The notes under the pieces: generated by a model
What the model was told of the DNA's origin: nothing
The model's database searches: none
The model's input: only the letters and a program-made list of their open reading frames with translations
Assembly (NCBI GenBank): GCA_002869585.1
Contig: PKUO01000089.1
Location: 1-48,240 of the forward strand
Length of the DNA: 48,240 nucleotides
Direction of reading: 5' to 3'
Source of the DNA: Sedimenticola sp.
GTDB lineage: Bacteria > Pseudomonadota > Gammaproteobacteria > Chromatiales > Chromatiaceae
Made by a program: the position numbers and the translations under genes
Part shown: positions 1 through 8,250 of the stretch, piece by piece
Layout: every line of letters starts with the position of its first letter
Position numbering within the stretch: position 1 is the first letter of the stretch

Positions 1-1398
1 GCAGTGCCTGCCGGTTCGGATCGCTGTACCGGTGGGGCCATTGCCCTGTTCTGTTTCGTCCCAGGTGATGTGGAGTGTGTCGAGGAATGCCTTATCGGTA
101 CCGGCCTGCGCCACCGGCCGTACCGTCTTTTCCGCGTCATGTTCCGCGAAACCGACCCAGGCCATGCGATAGCCGCCGAGTTCCACCGCTACACTGCACA
201 TCTTTTGCAGTAAGGATGACTCATCAGCAGCCCTCACCAGCGTGCGGTTACCGGCGCTCAGAGTACGCAACGCAAGGTTGGTACGTTGCAGTTCCTTGTC
301 ATGAGTTTCGGCTTCATCTCGCTGCCGTTGCAGCGAAACGGCCATCTGATCAAAGGATTGTGCCAGTTGTCCGAACTCATCCTGCGTCCTCTGCAATGCG
401 GTTCTGGCGCTGAGATCGCCATTGCCGAGGCGTTCGCTGGTACGTGCGAGAATCCTGAGCGGATGCAGGACAAAGGTGTTACTGCCCTTCCATGCCACGG
501 TGGTCACCACCACCACAATCAGAAACAGCAAAAGCAAATCACGTTTAAAACGCGCGTCAAGATCAGCATAGGCGACGTCACGTGGAATACCGACACTGAC
601 ATAGGCGCTGTCTGAACCCGCCTGGTGCAGGGGCGTGAAGGCATAAAGCCGGTGAATACCCTCCGGATCGATCGATTCATCGGTGCCTTCCATGCCGCGT
701 TCGAGGATCATCCGGACGAACGGCGTATTCCGGATCGTCTTGCCGAACCATTTTTCCGGATCGGGCTGATGCGCCAGCACCGTACCATTTCCATCCAGAA
801 TGGTGATGGTCGTACCTTGCGGGAGCGGAATATCGGTCAACTTGCGACTCAACCAGGCAAGATCGAGCGCGGCGAAGACCACCCCATCGACACGGCCATG
901 ATCATCGCGTAGCGGGTAACCGAAATTGATAGCGCTCTTACCGGTGATACGTCCGACCTGGTAGCCACCGATGGCAAAGTCACCGGTCTCCATGGCGCGG
1001 CGAAAATAGTCCCGATCCTCGATTCGAACCGGTGTCGGCATGGGTAAACCGCTGCAACGCATCAGGCCATCACGGCCACTGACGCCGAAGTTGGCATAAT
1101 AAGGATATTGCACGAGAAGGTTGGCAAATTCGCGGTTACAGACGGGCCCTGCATCCGGTACACGCACACTCGGCAACTGCGCCAAACCAGGCAATAACTG
1201 CCGCGCCCCAGCGATGAGCTCCCGTTGCTCCAGCAGAATCAGACGGGCAAGCCTCAGCGCGACGCTCTGCATATGCAGGGTCTCTTGCTTGCGCGCCTCG
1301 AGAGCGTTATGCAGCAACAGCCCAAAGACCGGCACGATGATCAGCATGAGCAGAAACAACAGTCGCACTCGAAGACTGGAAAGCAGGTTCTTTGGCAT
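1..1398 (-). CDS. Cache-HAMP-GAF membrane sensor, N-terminal 466 residues (partial)
   Basis: Reading the minus strand from an ATG at 1398 gives an uninterrupted frame to the window edge. Residues 12-29 form a membrane segment. Residues 30-285 look like a periplasmic double-Cache sensor with the typical DRDYFRRAM motif near 128. A second membrane segment lies at about 287-304, then a HAMP domain (305-357), a short coiled coil and the start of a GAF domain (from about 385). The family senses an extracytoplasmic ligand and signals to a C-terminal output. That output (histidine kinase, GGDEF/EAL or other) lies outside the window, so the reaction cannot be named. No strong Shine-Dalgarno precedes the ATG. 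The domain order is clear; the output is unknown. Confidence 0.85.
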   Translation of the reverse strand, partial: MPKNLLSSLRVRLLFLLMLIIVPVFGLLLHNALEARKQETLHMQSVALRLARLILLEQRELIAGARQLLPGLAQLPSVRVPDAGPVCNREFANLLVQYPYYANFGVSGRDGLMRCSGLPMPTPVRIEDRDYFRRAMETGDFAIGGYQVGRITGKSAINFGYPLRDDHGRVDGVVFAALDLAWLSRKLTDIPLPQGTTITILDGNGTVLAHQPDPEKWFGKTIRNTPFVRMILERGMEGTDESIDPEGIHRLYAFTPLHQAGSDSAYVSVGIPRDVAYADLDARFKRDLLLLFLIVVVVTTVAWKGSNTFVLHPLRILARTSERLGNGDLSARTALQRTQDEFGQLAQSFDQMAVSLQRQRDEAETHDKELQRTNLALRTLSAGNRTLVRAADESSLLQKMCSVAVELGGYRMAWVGFAEHDAEKTVRPVAQAGTDKAFLDTLHITWDETEQGNGPTGTAIRTGRHC

Positions 1399-1559
1399 AA
1401 AAATACCTGATTATCCCTGAGGCTCAGCTATTATGCCGCTGGGCACAAATATCGTAAAATATCGCCAAAATTTCTATATTAAGCTCTATGTAGGTTCTAT
1501 GTTTAGGGATAATTTTGGAGTAAGGCATCCCGCTCATAGAAGCAAATTCCTTAATATTC

Positions 1560-1727
1560 TTGAGTTTATCAGCCGTCAACCTTGTTGAACAGCCACAGCC
1601 ACAAGACGAGCGTCCGCTTCATGCCCTGAGTCACTCTGTCAAGACATTTCTATCGGTTCTGGAGAGCAAAGGAGCTTCGATCCATGGCCGCTTTGGTCGC
1701 AACAGAAACATTAGAGTGGACCGCTAA
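1560..1727 (+). other. Coding-like remnant or small ORF, unrecognised
   Basis: This lies in the 478-base gap between the sensor and the Fic gene. One forward frame stays open from an in-frame TAA near 1520 to the TAA at 1725-1727. It has protein-like composition towards its end (SVKTFLSVLESKGASIHGRF, then basic residues). The only usable start is TTG at 1560, with no clear ribosome site. It may be the tail of a broken gene. I do not recognise the family and give it low weight. The rest of the gap is AT-rich and shows nothing else beyond the hairpin at 1822-1855. Confidence 0.25.
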
Positions 1728-1821
1728 GCGCATTTAACATAAAATAGATTATGCGCAATAAGTTATTGATAGTAAAGAAGTTTTAATAATTATACCCCAT
1801 AGACTATTCTATGCCCAAGGC

Positions 1822-1855
1822 CTCAATAAATCCCGCATAGGCGGGATTTATTGAG
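1822..1855. terminator. Perfect 15-bp hairpin downstream of the fic gene
   Basis: The arms CTCAATAAATCCCGC and GCGGGATTTATTGAG are exact complements around the loop ATAG. The hairpin sits 22 bases beyond the fic stop codon on the minus strand. There is no T-run on either side, so it is either an mRNA 3'-end stabiliser or a factor-dependent terminator rather than a classical intrinsic terminator. Confidence 0.5.
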
Positions 1856-1876
1856 CATGGGCGGCCCTATGACCAT

Positions 1877-3637
1877 CTAATGAGAATTTCCCCGATCCCG
1901 CTCTTGTGCTAGGGGCCGCTCGACTTTCTCCGCATCACCTACCTCATTGACATGCACATAATCACCTACAGCGATCTGATCCAGTAGCTTTTCAACTTGG
2001 TCCGGTGACATTTGGTTAAGTGCGTGTGCAGATACGCTGTTCTCACTCAACTGCAAATAAAGATAGTTCTGATCAAGACGAACCACATCACCGACATAGT
2101 TGACTCCCTGATTAGCCTCCCAAACATCACTGTCCAGCTCTTTGCCAACGGCTTTAAAAAGATTATCTTTCAGCTGGTGACTGGCACTCCCGGTGGCCTG
2201 GTCGTGGCGTTCTTTGAACGCTTCGTGATCCATACTTACGACTCGCCACTCAGAGGGGGCTATGTCCGCCAACAGGTCATTGAACCGAATATCCATATCT
2301 GTCAAACGCTCTAAAGCTGCTTCAATCTGTGAGATATCCGCGCTCTCTAGCGCCTGCATTACCGTCGTGTCATCCGATGGATCGGTATACTCATATATTT
2401 CGGTTATTTTTTCCTCAAGGGATTCAATCTCTTTGTCACTGAATGTATTTGGTGCTAAACCCATTTCTCTATCTCCATGTTGTTTTGAATTTTCACGGTT
2501 CCATCCTGTCGGCAATGTTGATTCAACCTTAGCAAGTTCGTAGCGGGTGCCCCGCCCTACTCCAGTCTGTGTCACTGCCCCTTTTTCCAATAGATCATTC
2601 AAATCACGAAACGCGGTGCCTCTGCCACACTTCGTTATCGACATATATTTTTTGGTGGTCAATCCTCCCTCGAATCCTTTAGTCCCTTCCGCAAATATAC
2701 GCCCAACCGCCTTTAACTGGCGCTCATTGAGCTGACTATGGAATTTGTCGTAGTACCTGGTTTTACCTACAATGAACTCGACTTCATTTTTGGTCAGCTC
2801 TTGTGCCCTACTGACGATACCCACAAAAAAATCCAGCCAGTCGTTGGCATCTAACCCCCCTTTTCCGGAAGCCTCTAAATGCTCATAGTACGCCCTACGC
2901 TCTTGCTCTATGGAGGTTGAAAGACTTGCCAATGCTGGGAAGCGCTCAGCCTGTGAGAGCGCATGATCGACAATGGCCCGCCCTACCCTGCCGTTGCCAT
3001 CTTCGAACGGGTGTATGTGTTCAAAACGAGCGTGTGCGATACCAGCCCGGATAGGTCCGGGTATCTGCTCTACCCCATCTATGGGCGCCGTAGCGTTGTA
3101 CCACTCGATGAATCTCGCCATTTCTGCGGGCACCTGACTGGAGGGCGGTGCCTCGTAATGCACCTGCTCATAACCAATCGCACCGGAGACTACCTGCATG
3201 GGTGATTCATTGCTTCGGTACGCACCACGCAAAGGTGAATGCAATATCCCCTCTTGAACCACCATACTTTGCCAGTTGCATAGCAACTCCTCGGTCAAGG
3301 GATCATTCCAATGCTTTCTAACATCGACCATCAGCGCGGCGACACCTGCCGCCTTGGGATCCCGCGACTGTGTGCCTTTAGGTGCAAATCCCAGATACGC
3401 CTTGATGGAGGATCGGACAGACTCTCTATCAAGCTCCTCGCCTTCAATTGAGCTTGTTTTGATAGCTTCAGATACCAACAGATCCACAATGGTCTCTGCC
3501 TGAGCTTCGCCGGATAAGGCTTCTACACTTCCAATCAGCCGATCTGCCTGGCGCTGAATTTCCTCCACACGAGATTGAAATCGCTCCTCATCAAAGCGAA
3601 AGTCAGGCCAATCTTTATGTTCCCATATCCAAGACAT
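1877..3637 (-). CDS. Fic-family protein with DUF4172-like N-terminus and KfrB-like tail
   Basis: The 586-residue protein carries the canonical Fic motif HPFEDGNGRVGR at about 209-220. An intact N-terminal inhibitory motif SSIEGE lies at 62-67, as in class II, self-inhibited Fic enzymes, which normally transfer AMP from ATP to a target hydroxyl. The start (MSWIWEHKDWPDF) resembles the DUF4172 domain often fused to Fic. Residues 303-370 form a probable winged helix. The last 90 residues, with a basic strand pattern and a closing GDYVHV motif, look like the KfrB domain seen on plasmid proteins; that part is tentative. No ribosome site precedes the ATG, and a TATAAT hexamer lies about six bases upstream, so a leaderless mRNA is possible. 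The target protein is unknown. Confidence 0.88.
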   Translation of the reverse strand: MSWIWEHKDWPDFRFDEERFQSRVEEIQRQADRLIGSVEALSGEAQAETIVDLLVSEAIKTSSIEGEELDRESVRSSIKAYLGFAPKGTQSRDPKAAGVAALMVDVRKHWNDPLTEELLCNWQSMVVQEGILHSPLRGAYRSNESPMQVVSGAIGYEQVHYEAPPSSQVPAEMARFIEWYNATAPIDGVEQIPGPIRAGIAHARFEHIHPFEDGNGRVGRAIVDHALSQAERFPALASLSTSIEQERRAYYEHLEASGKGGLDANDWLDFFVGIVSRAQELTKNEVEFIVGKTRYYDKFHSQLNERQLKAVGRIFAEGTKGFEGGLTTKKYMSITKCGRGTAFRDLNDLLEKGAVTQTGVGRGTRYELAKVESTLPTGWNRENSKQHGDREMGLAPNTFSDKEIESLEEKITEIYEYTDPSDDTTVMQALESADISQIEAALERLTDMDIRFNDLLADIAPSEWRVVSMDHEAFKERHDQATGSASHQLKDNLFKAVGKELDSDVWEANQGVNYVGDVVRLDQNYLYLQLSENSVSAHALNQMSPDQVEKLLDQIAVGDYVHVNEVGDAEKVERPLAQERDRGNSH

Positions 3638-3687
3638 GGAGCGATTATATCAATTTATCGCTCCATATATAAGCTATTATTGGAGCG
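3638..3687. promoter_or_regulatory. Three GGAGCG repeats abutting the fic start; candidate autoregulatory operator
   Basis: Arms GGAGCGAT (3638-3645) and ATCGCTCC (3657-3664) form an exact inverted repeat with an 11-base spacer. A further GGAGCG lies at 3682-3687. The first arm touches the fic ATG. On the minus strand the spacer contains TATAAT (3644-3649 as ATTATA on plus). The Fic protein has its own winged-helix region, so self-binding is plausible; this is inferred, not shown. Confidence 0.45.
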
Positions 3688-3787
3688 CAATAATACATGT
3701 TTCATCCCAGATAAAATGGCGCTATCGGTGTTATATTACCTACATTGAGGAATATTCATCCTATAACTCAGAGAACAAGGAGGTCCC

Positions 3788-4879
3788 ATGCCATACGTCA
3801 AGCCACTGATAATTATAATATTAGTTGTTTTTTCGTCACTCGTACATGCCGACCGCATAGTACCAAGTGAGCGAGTGGAGTCGCGCCTAATTGTGCGAGA
3901 CGCTCCCGGTGGTGACCGCATCAGCTCGTTGGAACCAGGTCAGTCTGCTGATTATATTGCCAGCGTACCGTATTGGTATGAGATACGGCTTCAAAGTGGA
4001 GCAACGGGGTTTGTCAGTAAGGCTTGGTCCCGTGTGGTTCCAGACCTAACCACCTCGGAAACGTTAAGGCTGGGGAGCTGGAATATTAAAAAGCTGGGCC
4101 ATGGTAATCAGAAAAATTATCCCTTAGTCGCCGGAATTATTGAAGGCCATTTTGACATTCTTGCGGTTGTAGAGGTCATGCAAAAGCAAGGGGGACATCC
4201 TGGATACAACCAGTTACTCGTAACACTAGGATCTGGCTGGACAGGGATTGTCACTGATAAACCGCGGCCGGACACCAGCTCAGGGAGTGCAGAATACTAC
4301 GCGATTCTCTACAGACCCTCGATCATCCAGCCCTGCCAAGGTTGGAGTGGTCTTCGGTATCACCAAGACAATTCCGGTGGTCCCAATGGTGTTGGAGAAG
4401 ACAGATTTTCTCGCGAGCCCGCATATGGCTGCTTTAGGACCGTTGGAAGCACGGGAAGATTCGATTTCATGCTAGCGGCCTACCATGCTCGCTGGGCCGA
4501 AGGCGATATCGAAGATATCCAGATGGAGGTGAAACACCTCAATGAGGTATTTTCCGAAATGAGTTCTGCCAATCCCACCGAGAAAGACCTACTGATAGCC
4601 GGCGACTTCAATCTAGTTCCGCTCGACTTAGATGACGCGATCAATATTGAAGTGCCCACCCTGGGTAGCGGCTCAACTCTAAATGGACAGGGCGAACGCA
4701 CAGGGAACTTATACGACCACCTGGTGGTGTTCGACGCAGCCGAGACCAAGGAACTCATTGGTTCAGCAGAAGTGATAGATGTGCGAAACGTCGCCACTAA
4801 TCCACGCAAATTCTTTCAAACAGTGAGCGACCATCTGCCCATCATGGCCAAATTTCGAGTAGGTACCGACGACGACTGA
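3788..4879 (+). CDS. Secreted SH3b + endonuclease/exonuclease/phosphatase (DNase I-fold) protein
   Basis: The 363-residue product begins with a signal peptide (about 1-21, cleavage after LVHA), then a small SH3b-like domain (about 25-85) and an EEP-fold domain (90-360). The EEP motifs are in order: GSWNIKKL, VVEVMQ, YAILYR, AAYHARW, AGDFNL and the closing SDHLPI. These carry the metal-binding Glu/Asp and the catalytic His pairs of DNase I-like nucleases. It probably cleaves nucleic acid outside the cytoplasm, but members of this fold also hydrolyse phospholipids or sugar phosphates. A very strong ribosome site (AAGGAGGT) sits three bases before the ATG. It is divergent from fic. A related broken copy lies downstream at about 5960-6161. 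Confidence 0.85.
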   Translation: MPYVKPLIIIILVVFSSLVHADRIVPSERVESRLIVRDAPGGDRISSLEPGQSADYIASVPYWYEIRLQSGATGFVSKAWSRVVPDLTTSETLRLGSWNIKKLGHGNQKNYPLVAGIIEGHFDILAVVEVMQKQGGHPGYNQLLVTLGSGWTGIVTDKPRPDTSSGSAEYYAILYRPSIIQPCQGWSGLRYHQDNSGGPNGVGEDRFSREPAYGCFRTVGSTGRFDFMLAAYHARWAEGDIEDIQMEVKHLNEVFSEMSSANPTEKDLLIAGDFNLVPLDLDDAINIEVPTLGSGSTLNGQGERTGNLYDHLVVFDAAETKELIGSAEVIDVRNVATNPRKFFQTVSDHLPIMAKFRVGTDDD

Positions 4880-4923
4880 TCAGAAACGACCCAAAATCCG
4901 GAGGCTAGGTTAATCTGGGGATG

Positions 4924-4941
4924 TGTCAATTACGATTGACA
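4924..4941. promoter_or_regulatory. Inverted repeat TGTCAAT-N4-ATTGACA upstream of the SRAP gene
   Basis: Exact 7-base arms around TACG, 110 bases before the SRAP start. The right arm contains a TTGACA hexamer, and a TATAAT hexamer occurs at 4952-4957, but only 10 bases apart, so they are not a standard pair. It may be a repressor site. It does not match the LexA consensus. Confidence 0.35.
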
Positions 4942-5050
4942 ATCACTAGCGTATAATAAAGCCTATGTTAAATGACACAGGCTCTGGTAATTGCATCTAG
5001 TTTGATAGCAAGCAATCCGCCCTGTTCGACACTGCGAGGCCCATATCTGG

Positions 5051-5686
5051 ATGTGTGGACGTTACGCAAATCATATCGAGGCCGTGCACGAGTGGCTGGA
5101 GATTCTAAAGGATTGGCCAGCCGGCATCGCGACCGGGTTCAATGTTGCACCGACGCAGATCATTCCGGCCGTTCAGGCACAGGGGACCTTTCCAATGCGC
5201 TGGGGCTTGGTGCCGACCTGGTCGAAAGAGGCCTCCCCCAAGTACGCCACCTTTAACGCCCGTTTGGAATCGGTGAGCGATAAACCGGCCTTTCGCAATG
5301 CCTGGCGCCATTCCCAGACTTGTCTCATTCCGGCGCGGGGTTATTACGAGTGGCGTACTGAGCAAGGGGTGAAGCAGCCTTACTTTATCCACGCGCCAGA
5401 AGATCCAGGATTGTTGGTATTTGCCGGCCTGTGGGAACTCCGCGAGGGGCAATACTCCTGCACCATTCTGACCCGGGAATCGGCCGGAGCGCTTTCACAG
5501 CTCCACAGCCGGATGCCGGTGATGCTTTCACCTGGGGATGCCCGGAGTTGGCTGACCGAGGGTACCGGTGGTGCCGAACGACTCGGCGAGTCAAGGGTGC
5601 ATCTCGATGTGCAGTTTCACGCCGTGGATCGCACCGTGGGTAACCCGCGCAGTCAGGGTGAAGCCTTGATCCAGCCGATCCGATAG
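5051..5686 (+). CDS. yedK: SRAP-domain abasic-site crosslinking protein (YedK/HMCES family)
   Basis: The 211-residue protein starts MCGRY, so Cys2 becomes the N-terminal nucleophile after Met removal. This is the residue that forms a thiazolidine crosslink with abasic sites in single-stranded DNA in YedK/HMCES. The other conserved residues are present: Asn69 in FNAR, Glu100 in GYYEW and His152 in LHSRMPV. Length is close to E. coli YedK. The ATG choice is forced by the need for Cys at position 2. No recognisable LexA box was found upstream. On a mobile element it could protect ssDNA during transfer or replication, which is inference. Confidence 0.93.
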   Translation: MCGRYANHIEAVHEWLEILKDWPAGIATGFNVAPTQIIPAVQAQGTFPMRWGLVPTWSKEASPKYATFNARLESVSDKPAFRNAWRHSQTCLIPARGYYEWRTEQGVKQPYFIHAPEDPGLLVFAGLWELREGQYSCTILTRESAGALSQLHSRMPVMLSPGDARSWLTEGTGGAERLGESRVHLDVQFHAVDRTVGNPRSQGEALIQPIR

Positions 5687-5959
5687 CGACTCAACGACGA
5701 TCCAGCAACTGAATATTCTGCTCAATATTTGGATAAATTTTCTGCAGGACACTGATTATTCCGTCGGGGTTGATTCCCCTAATGAGACAGCTGTATTTGT
5801 AGCAACTGACCCAGAAATGCCACCTTTACAACTCCCGCTCTTTATACCCCTGGTAATACAGAAGTCATACTCAATCGTAACACCTCGAAAACCGATGGCT
5901 ATTGGCCTATCGTAAACTCGCCGTAGCCCAACAGAGTGATCACTATAATTGAGTAGCGG

Positions 5960-6161
5960 ATCCACACTAAAAGGGCAAGTCATATAGATTACTGGTACGA
6001 CCACATGTTGTTATGCGACCCAACGAAGACCAACGACCTCGTCGGTTCTACAGCGGTGATTGATGTACTAAACGCCGCTACCAATTACTACACTTTTTTG
6101 CACTACACATGATCGCCAACCGATCGTGGCAAAGTTTTTGGTAAGAATAAATAATGACTGA
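5960..6161 (+). pseudogene. Frameshifted C-terminal relic of an EEP-family nuclease
   Basis: The forward frame reads YDHMLL ... NDLVGSTAVIDVLNAAT, matching the C-terminal part of the nuclease at 3788-4879 (YDHLVV ... KELIGSAEVIDVRNVAT). Removing one T from the six-T run near 6092 restores the rest: THDRQPIVAKFLV against SDHLPIMAKFRV. Upstream of about 5957 the frame is closed by a stop, and no N-terminal part is visible. I read it as a decayed second copy, not a translated gene. The surrounding stretch from 5687 to 6218 holds nothing else I can support. Confidence 0.6.
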
Positions 6162-6218
6162 TTGCCATGGATCGGAGCAGAGTGGTTGGTATCCCCTCTT
6201 ACCAAAGCAAGAGATACG

Positions 6219-6524
6219 TCACGAGATACCCCTGTCCTCGTTTGCCTTTGTAGTGCTTCCGATTTTTGGAACAACGGCCAAGGATTTTTCGGCATAATTC
6301 CAGCACCAGTACTTCTTTTCAAGACTTGAGAGATAGGCCGATGTTATGGGCACAACGGTGTATGCCTTATGCCCACAATAGCTACAAATATCACTATGCG
6401 GCTTACGCATGATTTTACAGGCCTCACAGAGATATCCAGACGTGACATTTTGAGCATTTAATTTTTGCACTATATGAACCAATTCTGAAACTCGCTGCAT
6501 TAATCGATCACGCCCAATGCTCAC
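6219..6524 (-). CDS. Small zinc-ribbon protein, function unknown
   Basis: A 101-residue product with a CxxC...CxxC pair (LCEACK then ICSYCGHK, residues 32-50), the layout of a structural zinc ribbon. The remainder has no family I recognise. It starts at GTG (6524) with a poor ribosome site; an ATG at 6500 is an alternative. It lies 66 bases downstream of the CoiA-like gene on the same strand and probably shares its transcript. Confidence 0.5.
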   Translation of the reverse strand: MSIGRDRLMQRVSELVHIVQKLNAQNVTSGYLCEACKIMRKPHSDICSYCGHKAYTVVPITSAYLSSLEKKYWCWNYAEKSLAVVPKIGSTTKANEDRGIS

Positions 6525-6590
6525 GTTTCCAGCTGCTAACGGCTGTTGATTTACTGATCGGACCTCTGATGAGGATTGTCGCAGCGTCCC

Positions 6591-7361
6591 TTAATTTAAT
6601 CGGCGTGTTCGCTCATTCTCCTGCTTTGCAAACGCTTGCACTGCAGCCTCAAACTTCGCTTTGAATGACTCTGCCAGTGCTTCTTGGGTAGGATAGTAAG
6701 TCCAACGCTTGCCTTCCAGAGAGCTCAACAAAAGCGATTCCATAAGTAGGCGAAAGCCGGTCTTGTGATTATCAAATAGCAGTTCGATAGGACGCATTTC
6801 AATAACCACATGAGCTAATGCCTGCTCCTGATACACAAATGCCCCTGGAGTATCTATTCCGCCAAATACCAAGGTTACAGCTAAGGTGTATTCGCCGACA
6901 TTTAGTAGTGCAACATCATATGCCAAGTTGCTAAGAAAGTATGGAAATATTATCGAATCGTATTTCAGTCGCTGTTCATCGACAAGAGTCGATGATTGGC
7001 GCAGACCATAGTGGGGTTCATCGAAGGTGAGGTCATAGCTCGGTAGACTGATTTCTCTCGACTCAGAGAGGATTCTTCGTGCCATCCAAAAGATGGATCG
7101 CTGAAAACTGGCTGGACAATAATGCTCATCATCCACGAGTCTAGGTTGATGTGAAAAGTGTTCTCGGTTGATCCCACCTTTTCTCGCCTGCATCGGTACA
7201 TCACAAAATATGCACACACAACCACAGGCGTTTCCGCGCGGGACTTCGTCAACAGAGACTACCCGATTAGTCGCTACATGTTTGGCAAAAGGTATAAGTA
7301 CATCCATTTCAGCATCACTTCTTATACATTTAAATGTTACCGGCCTAGGGTAATCCTCCAA
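6591..7361 (-). CDS. CoiA-like zinc-finger/nuclease-fold protein
   Basis: The N-terminal third has the treble-clef pattern of competence protein CoiA-like predicted nucleases: CGCVCIFC, then RKGGINREHFSH and a later Cys-containing helix (YCPASFQRSIFWMA). The middle (YDVALL ... YTLAVTLVF) lies where the family has a PD-(D/E)xK core, but the usual VEI/VTH residues read VTL/VFG, so the nuclease centre may be altered. TTG at 7361 opens the frame. ATG at 7307 would give 238 residues and may be the true start. It lies downstream of the restriction endonuclease gene on the same strand, after a 148-base gap. Its role is unknown; processing of foreign or single-stranded DNA is a guess from the family. 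Confidence 0.6.
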   Translation of the reverse strand: MEDYPRPVTFKCIRSDAEMDVLIPFAKHVATNRVVSVDEVPRGNACGCVCIFCDVPMQARKGGINREHFSHQPRLVDDEHYCPASFQRSIFWMARRILSESREISLPSYDLTFDEPHYGLRQSSTLVDEQRLKYDSIIFPYFLSNLAYDVALLNVGEYTLAVTLVFGGIDTPGAFVYQEQALAHVVIEMRPIELLFDNHKTGFRLLMESLLLSSLEGKRWTYYPTQEALAESFKAKFEAAVQAFAKQENERTRRLN

Positions 7362-7509
7362 TATTTAGCTGACGCTAAAGGTTGAATACCTAAATTACAA
7401 CACTAACTTCTGCTTTACTGCGCGGTGGGTCAGCACCAATGAGGACAGCCCTCCTGATTGTACGATCATAGCCGGCTTGTAGCAAACTCCCCTACCCTTT
7501 TCAGGCGCC

Positions 7510-8250
7510 CTACCCCAACCGCGCAGCTTCAGCAGCGACATGGCCCGCTAGTGTAGCAACAAACGTCCTGAGGCCAGTCATAGAAGACAGCTCGGAGAAC
7601 TTACCTGATTCTGCGGCACTCCGTTCCGCAGTAATGACAGCAGCTGTTGTGTAAAGCTGTTCCTGCACCAAACGCTGGCAAAGCAGGTCATACCGTTTGA
7701 GGTACGAGGCTCCCTTGAACTCTTCGAACACTGGAAAGTGTGGCGACGCATCACGCACCGGCTTACGAGAGCCTGGCGCATCCTCAACCATCATTAGCCA
7801 CCCAACAAATGGACGTGGTTGTTTACCAAACGCCTCCTCTCGATAAGCAGTCCAGAGATCATGTGCCGTACCGATAGCCTCCTCTGTACGGTTATTGAAG
7901 TTGTTTCCGAAGGAAGGGCCAACTTGACTTTTCAGCTCAATCGCCGCAATCAGCTCTCCCTTGCTGATCACGAGAAGATCCCAGAGCTTTGTTGGTCGAA
8001 AATAACCCGGCAGCGTAAGCACCGCGCGCTTCTGGTGAACCTCAGCATCAGCTAACCCGTTTGCCTTTATAATATCGATAATCAAGGCTAAAAAACCGTC
8101 CATGTTCTTTCCAGAGGTGACCCCCGCTCGTTCACCTTGATCGGGCTTCCCTGACTCAACCTGTTTCAGCTTTGCCGCGTTTCTGTTACCCCAAAAAACT
8201 TTCACCGCCTCCCGGGCTTTTTTCTCGTAATTGACTAGATCAAGAGCCAT
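7510..8250 (-). CDS. paeR7IR: PaeR7I/XhoI-type type II restriction endonuclease
   Basis: The 246-residue product has the same length as PaeR7I and shares its core: [20 protein letters not shown] supplies the Asp and ExK of a PD-(D/E)xK centre, followed by the family stretch around [13 protein letters not shown]. PaeR7I and XhoI cut C^TCGAG. The ATG at 8250 follows the methyltransferase stop with no gap, giving tight translational coupling in the safe order, methylase first. CTCGAG sites are present in this window (for example 1297, 10651, 13960, 18733), so the element relies on methylation rather than site loss. Specificity is inferred from family. Confidence 0.93.
   Translation of the reverse strand: MALDLVNYEKKAREAVKVFWGNRNAAKLKQVESGKPDQGERAGVTSGKNMDGFLALIIDIIKANGLADAEVHQKRAVLTLPGYFRPTKLWDLLVISKGELIAAIELKSQVGPSFGNNFNNRTEEAIGTAHDLWTAYREEAFGKQPRPFVGWLMMVEDAPGSRKPVRDASPHFPVFEEFKGASYLKRYDLLCQRLVQEQLYTTAAVITAERSAAESGKFSELSSMTGLRTFVATLAGHVAAEAARLG

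Noticed and set aside
4936..4957. TTGACA and TATAAT as a promoter for the SRAP gene
   Set aside because: The spacing is only 10 bases, too short for sigma-70; kept only as part of a palindrome note.
5756..6004. 82-codon minus-strand open frame
   Set aside because: GTG start inside the EEP relic, no ribosome site and no recognisable domain; the forward strand explains part of it.
6068..6322. 84-codon minus-strand frame
   Set aside because: Overlaps the zinc-ribbon gene out of frame and the EEP relic; no ribosome site or domain.
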